This document shows, piece after piece, positions 26,450-34,304 of a stretch of DNA of 64,000 bases. Under the pieces are notes generated by a model. It searched no databases. It was not told where the DNA came from and saw only the letters and a program-made list of their open reading frames with translations. Both the position numbers and the translations under genes were made by a program. Every line of letters begins with the position of its first letter. Positions within the stretch are counted from its first letter, which is position 1. The stretch is from Microbacterium testaceum StLB037 (GTDB taxonomy: Bacteria > Actinomycetota > Actinomycetes > Actinomycetales > Microbacteriaceae), in the NCBI RefSeq assembly GCF_008763945.1, contig NZ_VTQH01000002.1, positions 488,578 through 552,577 of the forward strand, written 5' to 3'.

Positions 26450-27519
26450 CCACGCCGACGCTGCCCCCGTTCCCGGACGAGCGGAGGGATGCCATCGAGA
26501 CAGCCGTCTTCGGACGGATCGCCGATGAGCGCGACCGCCGCCGTCGGCGCCGGCGCGGTCTATGGACGGGCGTCGGGGCGGCCGCAGCCGTCGTCGTGGT
26601 CGCCGCGTTCGCGGGCGCGTCACTGACGGCGACCTCCGGCTCGGGCGGGTCGACGGTCGTGGGCGCCAGCGGCGAGGGGCTGACCGACCAGTACTCGGGG
26701 AGTTCCGGGAGCGAGCCGATCGTCCCCGTCGTCCCGGATCAGGATGCCGCGGGGTCGTCGTCCTCGTCGTCCGAGGCCGCCGCGGGCGATGCGGCGGCGC
26801 GCGACACGGCGATGCGCGACATCGTCGCCACCGGCTCCAGCACCGTCGAGGTCGACGACATCGCCGCGGCGATCGACGCGATCGGCGCCTCCGCGACCGC
26901 GGCGGGCGGATACGTGGAGTCCTCGCAGCTGGGCGGCGCGATCGGCGCGGTGCCGTATGAGGGCTCGGCCACGGGACCTGCGGCATCCTCGGGCTGGATC
27001 ACCGTACGTGTTCCGGCCGCCGTCCTCACGAGCTCGATGGACGGGCTGCGCCAGGTCGGCGAGGTCACCGCCACGACCGTCAGCCGTTCCGACGTCACCG
27101 AGCAGACCGTCGACCTGCGCGCACGCGTCGCCGCGGGTGAGGCCTCCGTCGCGCGCCTGACCGAGCTGCTGGCGCAAGCCGGGTCGGTCTCCGACCTCAT
27201 CACCGCCGAGTCCGCCCTCGCCGAGCGGCAGGCGCAGCTCGACTCCGACCGGCAGGTGCTGCAGTCGGTCGAGTCGCAGGTCGCGATGTCGTCGCTCAGC
27301 GTCCAACTCGTCGAGCACTCCCCCGCGGTCGCCGCCGACCCCGCCGGCTTCGGCGACGGACTCGGCGCCGGCTGGAACGGCCTGGTCGCCACGCTCAACG
27401 GGATCGTGATCGGGCTCGGGTTCCTGCTGCCGTGGCTCGCGGTGGCCGGCGTGGTCTTCGCGGTGGTGTGGGGCGTGCGCCGGGTGCTGCGGCATCGGCG
27501 GGAGGCGCGCGAGGGCTGA
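26446..27519 (+). CDS. DUF4349 membrane protein coupled to the sigma factor
   Basis: 357 residues. A cytoplasmic N-terminus (about 1-40, [10 protein letters not shown] before the membrane), a first transmembrane segment (about 43-63), a Ser/Gly-rich extracytoplasmic linker (65-115), a DUF4349 domain (about 125-305, including VEVDDIAAAI and WITVRVPAAVL, then a coiled-coil section) and a last transmembrane segment (about 318-342) with a basic tail. ATG overlaps the sigma stop. DUF4349 proteins are envelope proteins of unknown role; pairing with an ECF sigma factor suggests envelope sensing, which is inference. Confidence 0.88.
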   Translation: MTTPTLPPFPDERRDAIETAVFGRIADERDRRRRRRRGLWTGVGAAAAVVVVAAFAGASLTATSGSGGSTVVGASGEGLTDQYSGSSGSEPIVPVVPDQDAAGSSSSSSEAAAGDAAARDTAMRDIVATGSSTVEVDDIAAAIDAIGASATAAGGYVESSQLGGAIGAVPYEGSATGPAASSGWITVRVPAAVLTSSMDGLRQVGEVTATTVSRSDVTEQTVDLRARVAAGEASVARLTELLAQAGSVSDLITAESALAERQAQLDSDRQVLQSVESQVAMSSLSVQLVEHSPAVAADPAGFGDGLGAGWNGLVATLNGIVIGLGFLLPWLAVAGVVFAVVWGVRRVLRHRREAREG

Positions 27520-27562
27520 GCGGAACCGTCGCCTGCGATCGGCGAGGGTCGCGACAGCGGAG

Positions 27563-27589
27563 GCGGATGCCGGGAGCCCTGGCATCCGC
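27563..27589 (+). terminator. terminator after the DUF4349 gene, GGATGCC/GGCATCC stem
   Basis: GCGGATGCC (27563-27571) pairs with GGCATCCGC (27581-27589) over a 9-nt loop, 44 nt after the stop codon. The arms carry the heptamer that is over-represented across this window. Confidence 0.6.
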
Positions 27590-27730
27590 TCTGCTCGGGG
27601 AGCCGGGGGCCGACGACAAGAGCGAGGAACACGGATACCGGTCGTCCCGGTGTCCGCGTCGGCCCGAGGTGTCCGGGGCCGGCGTGCAACTCCGCGGGCG
27701 GGGTCCTGCGAACTCCTTCACACCGCTACA

Positions 27731-27770
27731 ACGAAAAGAGCTCCGACCGATCGGTCGGAGCTCTTTTCGT
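27731..27770. terminator. 40-bp perfect palindrome, bidirectional terminator after tRNA-Glu
   Basis: The 20 bases 27731-27750 are the exact reverse complement of 27751-27770. AAAAGAG and CTCTTTT near the ends give a U-run in either direction. It begins 3 nt downstream of the tRNA-Glu CCA end (minus strand). Confidence 0.9.
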
Positions 27771-27772
27771 GT

Positions 27773-27848
27773 TGGTGACCCCAGCGGGATTCGAACCCGC
27801 GTTACCGCCGTGAGAGGGCGGCGTACTAGGCCGCTATACGATGGGGCC
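27773..27848 (-). tRNA. tRNA-Glu (anticodon CTC)
   Basis: A 76-nt cloverleaf on the minus strand with encoded CCA (27775-27773). The acceptor stem pairs 5' GGCCCCA with 3' TGGGGTC (one G-U). The anticodon arm CGCC-CTCTCAC-GGCG gives anticodon CTC at 27814-27812. The T arm contains GGTTCGAATCC. A strong terminator follows directly. Confidence 0.97.
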
Positions 27849-28035
27849 GCGTCGTCAACCATTCAAGTATGCACGACAGTTGACGCCCACGCAAAATCGA
27901 GGCCGAGCCTTCGACTTCTCGGGCGTGTCCGGCCACGGTACCGCGAGATGGCCCCGCACGGAAGAGCCGTTAGACGCTGTTCACCCTTCACGCCAGCGCT
28001 TGCCTCGCTCCCGCGGTCGGGAGTTGACTCGTCGC

Positions 28036-28674
28036 ATGCGACTCACGAAGCACGAACACGCCGCCCTCGTCCTCGTCGAATCCGGTCACTCGCTCGTGAT
28101 CGATCCGGGCAGCTTCACCTCTCCCCTCGAAGACCTGACGAACCTCGGCGGCATCGTCATCACCCACGAGCACGCCGACCACTGGACGCCCGAGCACCTC
28201 ACGCGCCTGCAGAAGGCCCACCCCGGTGTGCCGATCTACGGCCCCGAGGGCGTGCGAGAGGCTGCCGCGGGCTTCGAGGTCACCGTGGTCCACCCGGGCG
28301 ACACCCTCGACCTCGGCCCCTTCCACCTCGAGTTCTTCGGTGGGAAGCACGCGGTCATCCACTCCTCGATCCCGGTCGTCGACAACGTCGGCGTCCTGGT
28401 GAACGACGCGGTGTACTACCCCGGCGACTCTTACGCGGTGCCCAAGCACAAGAAGATCACCCTGCTCGCAGCTCCGGTCGGCGCCCCCTGGCTGAAGATC
28501 GGCGAGGTGATCGACTACGTCCTCGACGTGAAGCCCGAACGGGTCTTCGCCACGCATGACATGACCCTCTCGGTCGCCGGCAAGCAGATGGGCGACGCGC
28601 GCCTCACGTGGGCCGTCGAGCAGAACGGCGGTTCGTTCGTCGACCTCGAGCCGGGCGACTCGGTCGAGGTCTGA
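28036..28674 (+). CDS. metallo-beta-lactamase-fold metal-dependent hydrolase
   Basis: 212 residues of the UlaG-like MBL fold. The metal motif HEHADHW is at about 44-50 (HxHxDH type), followed by FFGGKHAVIH, YYPGDSY with a metal-binding Asp, and a late ATHDM histidine. N-terminal RLTKHEHAALVL supplies the further conserved His of the UlaG group. The substrate cannot be assigned. ATG at 28036 has a weak GGGAG upstream; in-frame extensions to 27841 overlap the tRNA and are rejected. Confidence 0.88.
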   Translation: MRLTKHEHAALVLVESGHSLVIDPGSFTSPLEDLTNLGGIVITHEHADHWTPEHLTRLQKAHPGVPIYGPEGVREAAAGFEVTVVHPGDTLDLGPFHLEFFGGKHAVIHSSIPVVDNVGVLVNDAVYYPGDSYAVPKHKKITLLAAPVGAPWLKIGEVIDYVLDVKPERVFATHDMTLSVAGKQMGDARLTWAVEQNGGSFVDLEPGDSVEV

Positions 28675-28859
28675 CGACCATCGCGTCCCGGGCTCCGGAA
28701 CGTGCGGCGCCGGCCGGCCCGCTACAGCTTCCCGCGAGGCTGCGGGGCGGATTCTTCCGGAGCCCGGCACACCGGCGCGCGGTGCGCGCGGCGCGGGACG
28801 CAGCCGCCCCCGGCACACCGCCCCGCAGCCCGGCCGGTCCCGGTCAACCGAAACGCACG

Positions 28860-28908
28860 AAAACACCGGATGCCACGAGCCCTCTGGCCCGTGGCATCCG
28901 GTGTTTTA
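28860..28908 (-). terminator. terminator of the fructose PTS operon, GGATGCC/GGCATCC stem
   Basis: A 17-bp perfect stem joins 28861-28877 and 28890-28906, with A-rich and T-rich ends that give a U-run for minus-strand transcription (and a weaker one for plus). It starts 12 nt after the ptsH stop codon. The core of each arm is the heptamer GGATGCC/GGCATCC. Confidence 0.85.
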
Positions 28909-28919
28909 TGCCGAAGCGC

Positions 28920-29189
28920 TTACTGCGCGTCGAGATCGGTCTCGAGAAGGGCGACGAGCTCGTCGAGCGCCTGCTCGGCGCCCTCGCCCTCGGCCTTCAG
29001 CGTCACGACGGTGCCGTGACCGGCGCCGAGGCCCATGAGCGAGAGGATGCTGCCGGCGTTGAGGTCGGCACCGCCCTCGGCGGCGATCGTGACGGGGATC
29101 TTCTTCTCCTGCACGGCCTGCACGAAGAGCTTCGCGGGGCGGGCGTGGAGGCCCGAGGCGCTCGCGATGGTGGCCTGACGTTCTGCCAT
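28920..29189 (-). CDS. ptsH: phosphocarrier protein HPr
   Basis: 89 residues. Passes phosphate from enzyme I to EIIA of sugar PTS systems. His15 in SGLHARPAK is the phosphorylated residue. Ser47 in NAGSILSLM occupies the regulatory Ser46 position, although HPr kinase is usually absent from actinobacteria. GAAGGA precedes the ATG by 7 nt. Last gene of fruR-fruK-fruA-ptsH, 27 nt after fruA. No enzyme I gene is in the window. Confidence 0.97.
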   Translation of the reverse strand: MAERQATIASASGLHARPAKLFVQAVQEKKIPVTIAAEGGADLNAGSILSLMGLGAGHGTVVTLKAEGEGAEQALDELVALLETDLDAQ

Positions 29190-29216
29190 GGTGAATCCTT
29201 CCGATTCGACGGGGTG

Positions 29217-31289
29217 TTACGCGGCGACCGTGGCTGCGGGAGCAGCCTCGGTGACGGCGGCGTCCTTCGTGCTGCGGCCGATGCCCTTGAGGGCGACGAC
29301 GATCAGCGCAGTCACGACGGTACCCGCCGCGATCGCGAGGGCGAAACCCCAGAAGGGGTTGATCGCGAAGAACACGAAGATGCCGCCGTGGGGGGCGAAC
29401 GACTGCACCGAGAGCAGCATGCTCAGACCACCCGTGATCGCACCGCCCACCATCGAGGCGGGGATGACGCGCAGCGGGTCGGCCGCGGCGAACGGGATCG
29501 CGCCCTCGGAGATGAACGAGGCGCCCAGCAGCCAGGCCGCCGCGCCGTTCTCGCGCTCGACCGGGGTGAACTTCTTGCGGGAGAGCACGGTCGAGGCAAG
29601 GGCCATCGCGAGCGGGGGCACCATACCGGCGGCCATGACCGCGGCCATGATCAGGTAGGGCGTGGTGTTGGTCTGCGTCGCGGCGGCGAGCCCGGTCGTG
29701 GCGAAGACGTAGGCGACCTTGTTGACGGGACCACCGAGGTCGAAGCACATCATGAGGCCGAGGATGACGCCGAGCACGACGGCTCCGGCACCGCTGGAGG
29801 CGAGACCGGTCAGACCCTCGGTGAGGGCGGCCATGAGGGCGGCGATCGGGCGACCGAGGAACAGGATCATCAGGCCCGAGGCGAAGATCGACCCGAGGAA
29901 CGGCACGATCACGACGGGCATGAGTCCGCGCAGCCAGCGCGGGGCGTCGAACCGGCCGAGCCACCAGGCGATGAAACCGGCGAGCAGACCGCCGATGATG
30001 CCGCCGATGAAGCCGGCGTTCATGAGCACGGCCACGGCACCGGCGACGAAACCGGGAGCGATACCGGGGCGGTCGGCGATGGCGTAGGCGATGAAGCCGG
30101 CGAGCACGGCGACGATGAAGCCCATCGACGTCGCACCGATCATGAACGCGACCGAGCCGAGGTACTGCCCGATCGGGCCGAGCGGCGAGGTGATGCCCTC
30201 GGTCGGGAGGTCCCACAGCGAGTTCTGAATGATGACGTTCGACGCGTTCGCGGTCACCTGGTAGCCGCCGAGCAGGAAGCCCAGGGCGATGAGCAGACCG
30301 CCACCGGCGACGAACGGGATCATGTAGCTGACACCCGTCAACAGCCACCGCTGGATGCGGCGCCCCACCGACTGCTGAGCCGCCGGAGCGTCGGACGCGG
30401 ATGCCGCGGCGGCACCGCCCTGGACGCGTGCGGCGTTCGGGTTCTCGCTGGCGGCGAGGGCCTCGGCGATGAGCTGCTTGGGCTGCTCGATGCCGCGCTT
30501 GACGCCCGCGCGGACGACGGGCTTGCCCGCGAAGCGCTGCGGGTCGCGCACGTCCACGTCGACCGCGAAGATCACGGCGTCGGCGTCGTCGATCACGCTC
30601 TGCGGGAGCGCCTTGTAGCCGCTGGAGCCCTGGGGCTCGACGATGAGCTCGACACCGTCGGTCTCGGCCCCGGCGGTGGTGAGCGCGTCGGCGGCCATGA
30701 AGGTGTGAGCGATACCGGTCGCACACGCGGTGACGGCGACGATCTTCTTCGTCTTCGTCGCGGTGCGAGCCTCGGCGCGGGTGCCCGCGGGTGCGGCTGC
30801 GGCTACGGCGGGAGCCGCGGCGGCGACCGGGGTCTCGGCCGGGGCGATGGCATCCGTGATGATCCGGACGGCCTCGGCGGGGGTCTGGGCCGAACGCAGG
30901 CCGGTCATGAAGTCGTTGTTCATGAGGCTGCGGGCCAGCTGCGACAGCACCGAGAGGTGGGCCTCGTCGGCACCCTCGGGGGCCGCGATGAGGAACACGA
31001 TGTCGGCGGGGCCGTCGGGGGCGCCGAAGTCGACACCGGGGGTCAGGCGGGCGAAGGCGAGGGTGGGCTCGGTGACCGACGCGCTGCGCGCGTGCGGGAT
31101 GCCGATGCCGCCGGGCAGGCCGGTCTCGTCCTTCTGCTCGCGCGCCCAGGCGTCGTCGAACAGCTCTTGAGCGCTGCGTGCGCGGCCCTGCGCGACGACG
31201 CGCTCGGCGAGAGCACGGATCACCGACTGCTTGTCGGTGCCCAGGGGCACGTCGAGAGTGACGAGCTCCGGAGTGATGATGTCGGACAT
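29217..31289 (-). CDS. fruA: PTS fructose transporter subunit IIABC
   Basis: 690 residues. Imports fructose as fructose 1-phosphate. EIIA occupies about 1-150 with phospho-His66 in GIGIPHARS. An Ala/Pro-rich linker follows (150-180). EIIB spans about 181-280 with phospho-Cys189 in VTACATGIAHTF. EIIC (about 315-670) has many membrane spans, including YMIPFVAGGGLLIALGF. GGAGGT lies 10 nt before the ATG. It is 18 nt after fruK, the kinase for its product. Confidence 0.97.
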   Translation of the reverse strand: MSDIITPELVTLDVPLGTDKQSVIRALAERVVAQGRARSAQELFDDAWAREQKDETGLPGGIGIPHARSASVTEPTLAFARLTPGVDFGAPDGPADIVFLIAAPEGADEAHLSVLSQLARSLMNNDFMTGLRSAQTPAEAVRIITDAIAPAETPVAAAAPAVAAAAPAGTRAEARTATKTKKIVAVTACATGIAHTFMAADALTTAGAETDGVELIVEPQGSSGYKALPQSVIDDADAVIFAVDVDVRDPQRFAGKPVVRAGVKRGIEQPKQLIAEALAASENPNAARVQGGAAAASASDAPAAQQSVGRRIQRWLLTGVSYMIPFVAGGGLLIALGFLLGGYQVTANASNVIIQNSLWDLPTEGITSPLGPIGQYLGSVAFMIGATSMGFIVAVLAGFIAYAIADRPGIAPGFVAGAVAVLMNAGFIGGIIGGLLAGFIAWWLGRFDAPRWLRGLMPVVIVPFLGSIFASGLMILFLGRPIAALMAALTEGLTGLASSGAGAVVLGVILGLMMCFDLGGPVNKVAYVFATTGLAAATQTNTTPYLIMAAVMAAGMVPPLAMALASTVLSRKKFTPVERENGAAAWLLGASFISEGAIPFAAADPLRVIPASMVGGAITGGLSMLLSVQSFAPHGGIFVFFAINPFWGFALAIAAGTVVTALIVVALKGIGRSTKDAAVTEAAPAATVAA

Positions 31290-31307
31290 TGTCAGTGACC
31301 TCCGTGG

Positions 31308-32273
31308 TCAGGATGTTGCGATGGGGGTGGGGAATTCGGTGACGGCGATCGCACCCGGGGGCAGATCGTCGGGAGTCGGCGCCTGCGTGCCGGGCAGAGT
31401 GGCGGCGGCCGCTCCGTAGGCGATGCTGCGCGCGAGGCGATCGGGGGCCGCGGCCCCCTCGAGATCGGCGAGCAGGTAACCGGCGAGGGAGCTGTCTCCC
31501 GCGCCGACGGTGCTGGCGACCTGGATCCGGGGGGCGCGTCCGCGCCACGTGCCCTCGGCCGTGAAGAGGAGTGCTCCGTCGGCGCCGAGGGTCACGAGGG
31601 CGGATGCCACGCGGCCCGGCACCAGAGACTGAGCACGGCGTGAGGCGGACGCGAGCACGTCGTCGTCGGACGCCGGGTCCTCTCCGACCAGTTCGGCGAG
31701 TTCTTCGTGGTTGGGTTTGATGAGGTCGGGGCGGGCGGTGTCGACCACCGCGGCGAGGGCCGGGCCCGACGCATCGACCGCGATGAGCGGGGACGCGCTC
31801 CCCCACCGCTCGCGCACGGCGGAGATGAGGTCGGCGTAGAAGGTGACCGGAACTCCGGGAGGAAGCGACCCCGCGAGCACCAGCCAGGTTGCCCCCTCGG
31901 ACGCGGCGACGACACCCGCCACGAGCGCCTCGGCCTCGGACGCGGACAGCTCGGCCCCGGGGAGGTTCAGCTTGGTGGTCTCACCCTTGGGATCGGTGAT
32001 GGTGAGATTCGCCCGGGCACGGCCGGCCACCTCGATCACGTCGAGATCGACGCCGGTGTCTTCGAGCAGCAGGCGGTACGGGTCGTGGGCGTTGACCGGC
32101 ACCACAGCGCGGGCGGGGGCTCCGGCGGCCGTGACGACACGGGCGACGTTCACGCCCTTGCCCCCGGCATCTTCGCGCGACGACAGGGCTCGCTGGACCT
32201 CTCCGGGCTGCAGCGCCTCGGAGAGCACGACGGCGCGGTCTGCGGAGGGATTGGCGGTCAGAGTGACGATCAT
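31308..32273 (-). CDS. fruK: 1-phosphofructokinase
   Basis: 321 residues. PfkB-family kinase making fructose 1,6-bisphosphate from the PTS product. N-terminal substrate motif TLTANPSADR, then EDAGGKGVNVARV at about 36-48, and the catalytic GAGDSSLAGYL segment (about 258-268) with the anion hole and Asp base. Its ATG overlaps the fruR stop by 4 nt (ATGA), so fruR and fruK are translationally coupled. Confidence 0.96.
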   Translation of the reverse strand: MIVTLTANPSADRAVVLSEALQPGEVQRALSSREDAGGKGVNVARVVTAAGAPARAVVPVNAHDPYRLLLEDTGVDLDVIEVAGRARANLTITDPKGETTKLNLPGAELSASEAEALVAGVVAASEGATWLVLAGSLPPGVPVTFYADLISAVRERWGSASPLIAVDASGPALAAVVDTARPDLIKPNHEELAELVGEDPASDDDVLASASRRAQSLVPGRVASALVTLGADGALLFTAEGTWRGRAPRIQVASTVGAGDSSLAGYLLADLEGAAAPDRLARSIAYGAAAATLPGTQAPTPDDLPPGAIAVTEFPTPIATS

Positions 32274-33055
32274 GCGACGCGCACCTCGATGTCGGCGGCC
32301 TCGAGGGCCTCGGAGAGCGCCGCGGGAGGGGCGGCGTCGGTGACGAGCACGTCGAGCTCGTCGAGTCGGGCGAAGCGCACGAGCAGTTCTTCACCGAACT
32401 TCGCCGCGTCGGCGAGGAGCACCACGCGACGGGCGGACTGGATGATGGCGGCCTTGACGGCGGCCTCGTCGGGGTCGGGGGTACTCAGGCCGAAGTCGGC
32501 GCTCAGTCCGTTCGTGCCGACGAAGGCGATGTCGGGGCGGAGCTGACCGATGGTGCGCACGGTGTGCGCCCCGACCGCGGCGGCGGTGACCCCGCGCACG
32601 CGCCCCCCGATGGTGGTGAGCGACAGGCGCTCCTCGCCGGCGAGCAGGTGCGCGGCCTCGAGGGAGTGCGTCACGACCTCGACCCCGCTGATCCCCGCGC
32701 CCAGAGCGGCCGGAAGGAGCGAGGCCACGGCCGCGGGAGTCGTACCCGCGTCGAGGAAGATCGATCCGCGGAAGTCGGAGCCGAGCAGGGCCACGGCCTC
32801 GGCGGCGATAGCGCGCTTCGCGTCGCGGTGACGCTCACGACGCTCGGTGAGGGGCGACTCCGCGGTGCTGGCCCGACCGATGTCGACGGCGCCGCCGTGC
32901 ACACGGCGCAGGGATCCGAGCCCTTCCAGGCGGTCGAGGTCGCGGCGAACGGTCTCCGTGGTCACGTCGAAGCGACGGGCGAGGTCGACGACGCTGACGC
33001 GTCCGATCTCGCGCAGTTCGCGCTCGATGAGCTGCTGGCGCTCCATTGCGTACAC
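32270..33055 (-). CDS. fruR: DeoR-family fructose operon repressor
   Basis: 261 residues. The N-terminal winged helix-turn-helix (about 5-60: RQQLIERELREIGRVSVVDL, then FDVTTETVRRDLDRL) is the DeoR signature. The C-terminal effector domain (about 80-250) has DAGTT, GTNGLS and DAAKFG motifs typical of sugar-phosphate sensing. GTG at 33055 is chosen because GAAGGGG lies 6-9 nt upstream and VYAMERQQ matches relatives; ATG at 33046 is an alternative. Fructose 1-phosphate is the likely effector. Confidence 0.93.
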   Translation of the reverse strand: MYAMERQQLIERELREIGRVSVVDLARRFDVTTETVRRDLDRLEGLGSLRRVHGGAVDIGRASTAESPLTERRERHRDAKRAIAAEAVALLGSDFRGSIFLDAGTTPAAVASLLPAALGAGISGVEVVTHSLEAAHLLAGEERLSLTTIGGRVRGVTAAAVGAHTVRTIGQLRPDIAFVGTNGLSADFGLSTPDPDEAAVKAAIIQSARRVVLLADAAKFGEELLVRFARLDELDVLVTDAAPPAALSEALEAADIEVRVA

Positions 33056-33080
33056 GGGGATCCCCTTCGAAGATTCCCAC

Positions 33081-33109
33081 ACGATACAACACGAAACCAC
33101 ACAGGGCAA
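33081..33109 (-). promoter_or_regulatory. fru operon promoter and candidate FruR direct repeats
   Basis: On the minus strand TTGCCC (33109-33104) is followed after 17 nt by TATCGT (33086-33081). TTTCGTGTTG and TATCGTGTGG repeat 14 nt apart through the spacer and -10, as expected for a DeoR-type operator that would block this promoter. Confidence 0.55.
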
Positions 33110-33186
33110 CAGATTTCTGCGGGATCCGCCCCTGACAGCCCACGGGTGGATTCCCACACGAACGAAGAACCGGTCCCGCATGCGCA

Positions 33187-33205
33187 ACAAGTGAGGCTAT
33201 CCTTA
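33187..33205 (+). promoter_or_regulatory. DtxR/IdeR-like iron box
   Basis: The 19 bases ending AGGCTATCCTTA match the DtxR/IdeR consensus TTAGGTTAGGCTAACCTTA at 14 positions, with the right half differing by one base. It lies 53 nt before the lipoprotein gene of an iron-siderophore importer, so iron-dependent repression is likely. Confidence 0.6.
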
Positions 33206-33257
33206 CCCGTGGTCCACCGTCGGGCCGTACGTTCCACGATCCCTACGGAGTTCCCGG

Positions 33258-34304
33258 ATGCCACGCGCCCGCGCCCTCGCCTTCCCCCTCGTTCTGCTGA
33301 CCGCCGCAGCCGTCTTGACCGGCTGCGGGGCGTCGGAGGTCGTTCCCGAAGCCACCGCCACGACGGCCGGAGAGGGTGCCACCGTCTACCCCCTGACGCT
33401 GGAGAACTGCGGCCGCGAGATCACGGTCGACCGGGCGCCCTCCCGAGTGGTCTCGCTCGACCAGGACTCCACCGAGATCCTGCTGTCCCTGGGCCTTCAG
33501 GACCGGATGGTCGGCACGGCATTCTGGACCGACCCGGTGCTCGACACGCTCGCCGACGCCAACGCGGCGGTCCCGCGTCTGTCCGACAACGCCCCCTCGT
33601 ACGAGGTCGTGCTCGGCACCGATCCCGACTTCGTCACCGCGTCCTTCGGCCGCCACTACGCCCAGGGCGGCGTCGCCACGCGCGACCGGTTCGCCGAGAC
33701 CGGCATCGCCTCGTACCTCTCCCCCACCGACTGCGACGGCGACGTCAGCTTCAACGCCGGCGGAAAGCGCACCGCGCCGCTCACGGTCGACACGCTCTAC
33801 GGCGAGATCCGCGACCTGGCGCGCATCTTCGACGTGTCCGACCGCGGCGAAGACCTGGTTCGATCGCTGCAGCAGCGCGCCGCGGCGGCGACCGAGGGCA
33901 TCGACTTCGAGGGCCACACCGTGGCCTTCTGGTTCGCCGACACCAAGACCCCCTACGTCGCCGGCGGCTTCTCGAACGCCGCTCTGCTGGCATCCACCAC
34001 CAAGATGACCAACGTCTTCGCGACGCAGACGGACGACTGGCCCGCGGTGGGCTGGGAGAGCCTGGTCTCGGCCGATCCCGACGTGCTCGTGCTGGGCGAT
34101 CTGCAGCGGGACCGCTTCCCCGGCGACCGCCTCGCCGACAAGATCGCCTTCCTCGAAAGCGATCCGCTCACCAGCACCATGACGGCGGTGAAGAACAAGC
34201 ACTACATCGCGCTGCACGGCGCCGAGCTCAACCCCTCGATCCGCTTCGTGGACGCGCTCGACAAGATCCGCGCCTGGTGGGACGAGAACGGGAGCGCGCT
34301 CTGA
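33258..34304 (+). CDS. iron-siderophore ABC transporter substrate-binding lipoprotein
   Basis: 348 residues. Lipobox LTGC with Cys23 follows a hydrophobic signal. The mature protein is a FecB/FepB-type binding protein: ENCGREITVDRAPSRVVSLD (about 48-67), STEILLSLGL, a long backbone helix and WWDENG near the end. It should capture ferric siderophore or a related chelate outside the membrane. The siderophore type is unknown. First gene of a three-gene importer behind an iron box. Confidence 0.93.
   Translation: MPRARALAFPLVLLTAAAVLTGCGASEVVPEATATTAGEGATVYPLTLENCGREITVDRAPSRVVSLDQDSTEILLSLGLQDRMVGTAFWTDPVLDTLADANAAVPRLSDNAPSYEVVLGTDPDFVTASFGRHYAQGGVATRDRFAETGIASYLSPTDCDGDVSFNAGGKRTAPLTVDTLYGEIRDLARIFDVSDRGEDLVRSLQQRAAAATEGIDFEGHTVAFWFADTKTPYVAGGFSNAALLASTTKMTNVFATQTDDWPAVGWESLVSADPDVLVLGDLQRDRFPGDRLADKIAFLESDPLTSTMTAVKNKHYIALHGAELNPSIRFVDALDKIRAWWDENGSAL

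Noticed and set aside
27780..27848. tRNA-adjacent attachment site or genomic island at tRNA-Glu
   Set aside because: No integrase nearby and no second copy of the tRNA 3' end within the window; flanking genes are core-type.
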